Shown here: piece by piece, positions 7,251 to 9,078 of the stretch | Position numbering within the stretch: the stretch's first letter is position 1 | How the letters are laid out: each line of letters begins with the position of its first letter | Source of the DNA: Candidatus Bathyarchaeota archaeon | GTDB lineage: Archaea > Thermoproteota > Bathyarchaeia > Bathyarchaeales > Bathycorpusculaceae | Length of the DNA: 9,078 nucleotides | Assembly: GCA_018396615.1 (NCBI GenBank) | Contig: JAGTQT010000034.1 | Coordinates: forward strand, 1-9,078 | Reading direction: 5' to 3' | Made by a program: the position numbers and the translations under genes | Notes under the pieces: model-generated | The model's database searches: none | What the model saw: only the letters and a program-made list of their open reading frames with translations | What the model was told of the DNA's origin: nothing

Positions 7251-7257
7251 TCCGAAA
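7251..7257 (-). terminator. Weak T-run terminator candidate after the GT2 gene
   Basis: About 10 bases past the GT2 stop the minus (coding) strand reads ATTTTTCGG. Archaeal transcription often ends at short T runs, so partial termination here is possible. The run is only five T residues and no stable hairpin precedes it. Confidence 0.2.
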
Positions 7258-7266
7258 AATGTAGTG

Positions 7267-7968
7267 CTAGTTTATTCCACGAAAGGCTTCGTGGAGTATC
7301 ACTTTCAAAATACGAAATCCATCCTTATAGGCCCGTAGATTTGATTTGCCGTAAACCCTTCTTAATTCAATACTGGGAACTTCCACGATCTTTAATCCTA
7401 TTTTCTTAGCTTTAATGAAAATCTCTGCTTCAATCTCAAAGTTTTTGGATTGTAAATACGGATATAACCGCTCGATGGCGTCTCTTTTGAAAGCTGCAAA
7501 ACCATAGCACAAGTCCGTATAATTTGTGGAGCACATTAGGTTAGTCAATAGAACGAATAAACTATTTCCGATCCTTCGAATAAGCGTCATATCTTCTGAA
7601 TTTCCTCCAGGCATAAATCGGGATCCTTTCACTAAGTCTGCTCCATATTCTAAGGCTTTGACAAATGAAAATACTTCCTTAGGATTCATTGAACCATCGG
7701 CATCCATAATTACAACCAAGTTTCCATTAAGTCCGTTATAGCCGAAAGCTTGACGCAAAGCCTCACCCTTTCCTTTTCCATTTTGGCGAATTACAGTGAC
7801 TCCCAATTCTTCGGCAATCTTGACAGTTTCATCGTTAGAATTTCCATCAATCACTAATAGATTTGAAAAACCTAAATGTTTTAGTTCTCGAATAACCCTT
7901 GCTATATTTTTACCTTCATTTAAGGTAGGAATTATAATTGTAACTGAACGATGCTCAGCTTTTTCCAA
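7267..7968 (-). CDS. Family 2 glycosyltransferase, DPM1-like (polyprenyl-phosphate sugar synthase type)
   Basis: The 233-residue protein is a bare GT-A domain. Visible motifs are IIIPTLNEGKNI (11-22), DGNSNDET (41-48), NGKGKGEALRQA (63-74), the metal-binding MDADGS (88-93, DAD form of DxD), VKGSRFMPGG (113-122), TDLCYGFAAF (151-160, Asp152 as likely base) and NFEIEAEI (176-183). This pattern and length match single-domain dolichyl-phosphate mannose or glucose synthases, which load a sugar onto a polyprenyl phosphate at the inner membrane face. No C-terminal membrane helices are present. The product would be the kind of donor GT-C enzymes use, which fits the polytopic protein nearby, although direct cooperation is inference. 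The start is TTG 7968, backed by AGGTGA six bases upstream; in-frame TGA and TAG immediately before it rule out extension. It is separated from the GT4 run by 128 bases. Confidence 0.9.
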   Translation of the reverse strand: MEKAEHRSVTIIIPTLNEGKNIARVIRELKHLGFSNLLVIDGNSNDETVKIAEELGVTVIRQNGKGKGEALRQAFGYNGLNGNLVVIMDADGSMNPKEVFSFVKALEYGADLVKGSRFMPGGNSEDMTLIRRIGNSLFVLLTNLMCSTNYTDLCYGFAAFKRDAIERLYPYLQSKNFEIEAEIFIKAKKIGLKIVEVPSIELRRVYGKSNLRAYKDGFRILKVILHEAFRGIN

Positions 7969-7974
7969 TCGCTA

Positions 7975-7980
7975 TCACCT
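7975..7980 (-). promoter_or_regulatory. Ribosome binding site that supports the TTG start of the GT2 gene
   Basis: AGGTGA on the minus strand is six bases before TTG 7968, the same spacing as at the pyruvyl transferase TTG. Two in-frame stops, TGA and TAG, lie between the site and the start. Confidence 0.65.
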
Positions 7981-7995
7981 AAAATCTTTCCTTTC

Positions 7996-8004
7996 ATATA
8001 TAAA
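7996..8004 (-). promoter_or_regulatory. Candidate TATA box for the GT2 gene
   Basis: TTTATATAT on the minus strand (8004-7996) is the best TATA-like sequence in the window. Spacing of about 25 bases places the transcript start around 7974-7978, close to the AGGTGA site, so the leader would be very short. The rest of the 7969-8241 spacer holds no convincing gene. A second, weaker AT-rich box lies near 8103-8115. Confidence 0.45.
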
Positions 8005-8241
8005 CTTGCACAAATTGCTGCTCAGCTGCACATTCTCCTCCGATGCGAAACCCTCAAGACTCAGATATTTTCCGCTACACTTAAGCCGTATGGAATTTAG
8101 TTCTATAAAAATAATACACCTCTAAACTCACTTTTTGAAGCAGATTTTTCACAAAATCACCCGAATGCTAGCTTGTTCTATTGCATTTTCGTACTGACTA
8201 CAGGAGAGCCATTTTTCAGATGCCGAACGCCTGGCAAACGA

Positions 8242-8841
8242 TTAACTAGTTTTTGTAATGTTTAGCCAAATGCCTACAAATCGATTGTGAAATTGTACAG
8301 TTTTCGATTCGCTGTCGTATGTCCATAATTCTACAAAAAGTTGGTAGTAGTAGCCATTGCCTTTAGAATCCCACACTGCTGACTTGTCAATGCTAAATGC
8401 AACATCATTTATTATTAAATGTCCAATTGTCGAGCGGTTCTCAGAGAATGAAACGTTAGAAAACGCAATTGCCAGTGGAGACTCCCAGTATTTTCCATCT
8501 CGAAGAAAGATTTGATATGTGTATAAAGAGGGAATAGGGCTTGGTGTGTGAGTTGTCGTGTTTGGTGACGGCTCAGTTTGGTTTCTAAACTTTACGCAAA
8601 GCTTAAAGAATTGCAGGCTGCCCATATGGTTGGCAACACCTAAAGACATATTGTAGATCTCTTCAGTTTTCACGTTAAGTGGGTAGTTCTCAGCCATGCC
8701 GCTTGATCCCAAGATCCATAGTTCTGAGAACCTTTCTCCAGGGGGAAGCTGGATAACCATGGCCAGAGTAGGCGATAGAATGATTATGGCCAATGTAAAG
8801 CATGACAGAAAGTAAAGCGCCTTAAAATCCGCGTAGTTCAT
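8242..8841 (-). CDS. Short DUF1616-type membrane-anchored protein with many N-glycosylation sequons
   Basis: The 199-residue protein has one hydrophobic segment (about 9-30), then the DUF1616 hallmark PPGERFSELWILGSSGMAENYP (33-54; E36, F38, L44 and YP53-54 are the conserved-looking positions), then a beta-rich domain expected outside the cell. DUF1616 proteins are archaeal, of unknown function, and usually have several N-terminal membrane helices; this one has a single helix, so it is a short version. Six N-x-S/T sequons occur (N64, N87, N94, N129, N135, N194), and a Thr/Pro/Ser-rich loop lies at 91-105. Two cysteines (14, 82) are visible. The ATG overlaps the upstream stop as ATGA and has GGAGGG six bases before it, so the two genes are probably translated together. 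It may be a substrate or a partner of the glycan machinery next door; this is inference. Confidence 0.7.
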   Translation of the reverse strand: MNYADFKALYFLSCFTLAIIILSPTLAMVIQLPPGERFSELWILGSSGMAENYPLNVKTEEIYNMSLGVANHMGSLQFFKLCVKFRNQTEPSPNTTTHTPSPIPSLYTYQIFLRDGKYWESPLAIAFSNVSFSENRSTIGHLIINDVAFSIDKSAVWDSKGNGYYYQLFVELWTYDSESKTVQFHNRFVGIWLNITKTS

Positions 8842-9078
8842 TCGGTTCCCTCCAACTCCGGCTTCATTTCTAAGACTTTCTTGAGATATCTATGTTTAAC
8901 AAACCTCCAGCCAAACAATCCGAATACAAAGAGCAGGCTTAGGCCAGCGCTGGATAAGGCTGCTGTCGAGAAGAGGCGCGCATCACGGTTTTGTTGGGCT
9001 TCAGTTTTCAGGATTGATGCTTCAGATGCTGTGTTGGCGATGATGCTGCTGCAATTTTGTGCATGAAAGTAGGCGCTT
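8838..9078 (-). CDS. C-terminal end of a membrane-anchored protein (partial, cut by the window edge)
   Basis: The minus strand is open from the window end to TGA at 8838-8840, giving the last 79 residues. A polar, Asn/Ala/Ser/Gln-rich stretch is followed by a single hydrophobic helix (TAALSSAGLSLLFVFGLFGW) and a basic, then acidic, tail (KHRYLKK, then EMKPELEGTE). By the positive-inside rule the tail is cytoplasmic and the missing larger part is outside. This is the layout of a C-terminally anchored surface protein. The stop overlaps the ATG of the DUF1616-type gene (ATGA), so both belong to one operon. Family not recognisable from this part. The plus-strand open frame over the same bases is a shadow. 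Confidence 0.65.
   Translation of the reverse strand, partial: SAYFHAQNCSSIIANTASEASILKTEAQQNRDARLFSTAALSSAGLSLLFVFGLFGWRFVKHRYLKKVLEMKPELEGTE
8848..8853 (-). promoter_or_regulatory. Ribosome binding site of the DUF1616-type gene
   Basis: GGAGGG on the minus strand, six bases before the ATG at 8841 and inside the last codons of the upstream gene. It confirms the start and the coupling. Confidence 0.65.

Larger units (their letters stand above)
7969..8241. other. 273-base intergenic region without a convincing gene
   Basis: Both strands were read. Apart from the TATA-like boxes and the GT2 binding site, nothing coding is supported. The minus strand is open in the GT2 frame from about 8120 down to the TGA before the GT2 start, but has no ATG; its only GTG start gives 18 codons. 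The plus-strand open frame that enters this region is antisense to the GT2 gene. Confidence 0.5.

Noticed and set aside
7796..8125. Plus-strand open frame of 109 codons
   Set aside because: More than half lies antisense to the GT2 gene, whose motifs are unmistakable. The remainder runs through promoter-like AT-rich DNA, and the translation shows no recognisable domain.
8220..8241. TGCC/GGCA dyad just after the DUF1616-type stop as a terminator
   Set aside because: The arms are only 4 bp and no T run follows on the transcribed strand.
1..9078. CRISPR array, tRNA or rRNA genes, insertion sequences, phage or defence genes
   Set aside because: No regularly spaced repeats, cloverleaf-like segments, transposase motifs or terminal inverted repeats were seen on either strand.

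Overview
The window looks archaeal. The evidence is a DUF1616-type protein, an FrhB-like iron-sulfur protein, an archaeal-style multi-pass membrane glycosyltransferase-like protein, AT-rich intergenic DNA with TATA-like boxes, and strong GGAGG/GGTGA ribosome binding sites in front of TTG as well as ATG starts. An uncultured Thermoproteota-type lineage such as Bathyarchaeia would fit, but that is an impression of style and not a phylogenetic result.

Almost everything is on the minus strand, so the genes read from right to left. At the right edge is the C-terminal end of a membrane-anchored protein (8838-9078), overlapped by ATGA with a short DUF1616 protein (8242-8841). After 273 bases without a convincing gene comes a DPM1-like family 2 glycosyltransferase (7267-7968, TTG start). 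A 128-base spacer with several short dyads follows. Next is a tight four-gene run: family 4 glycosyltransferase (5912-7138), FrhB-like 2x[4Fe-4S] protein (4585-5889), polysaccharide pyruvyl transferase (3201-4565) and CapK/PaaK-like adenylate-forming enzyme (1888-3201). The gaps within the run are 22 nt, 19 nt and a 1-nt TAATG overlap. A further 121 bases separate it from a 557-residue polytopic GT-C-like membrane protein (93-1766). The only plus-strand gene is the last 27 codons of an unidentified CDS at 1-85, which converges on the membrane protein with 7 bases between the stops.

Together the genes look like a surface-glycan or lipid-linked-oligosaccharide assembly and modification locus. 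The GT2 would make or use a lipid-phosphate sugar. The GT4 would extend the chain at the cytoplasmic face. The pyruvyl transferase, FrhB-like and CapK-like enzymes would decorate or modify it. The GT-C-like protein would act on the outer side of the membrane. The functions of the individual families are established knowledge; the joint pathway and its product are inference. No oligosaccharyltransferase (AglB WWDYG-type motif), flippase, sugar-nucleotide biosynthesis gene, mobile element, tRNA, rRNA or CRISPR array was seen.
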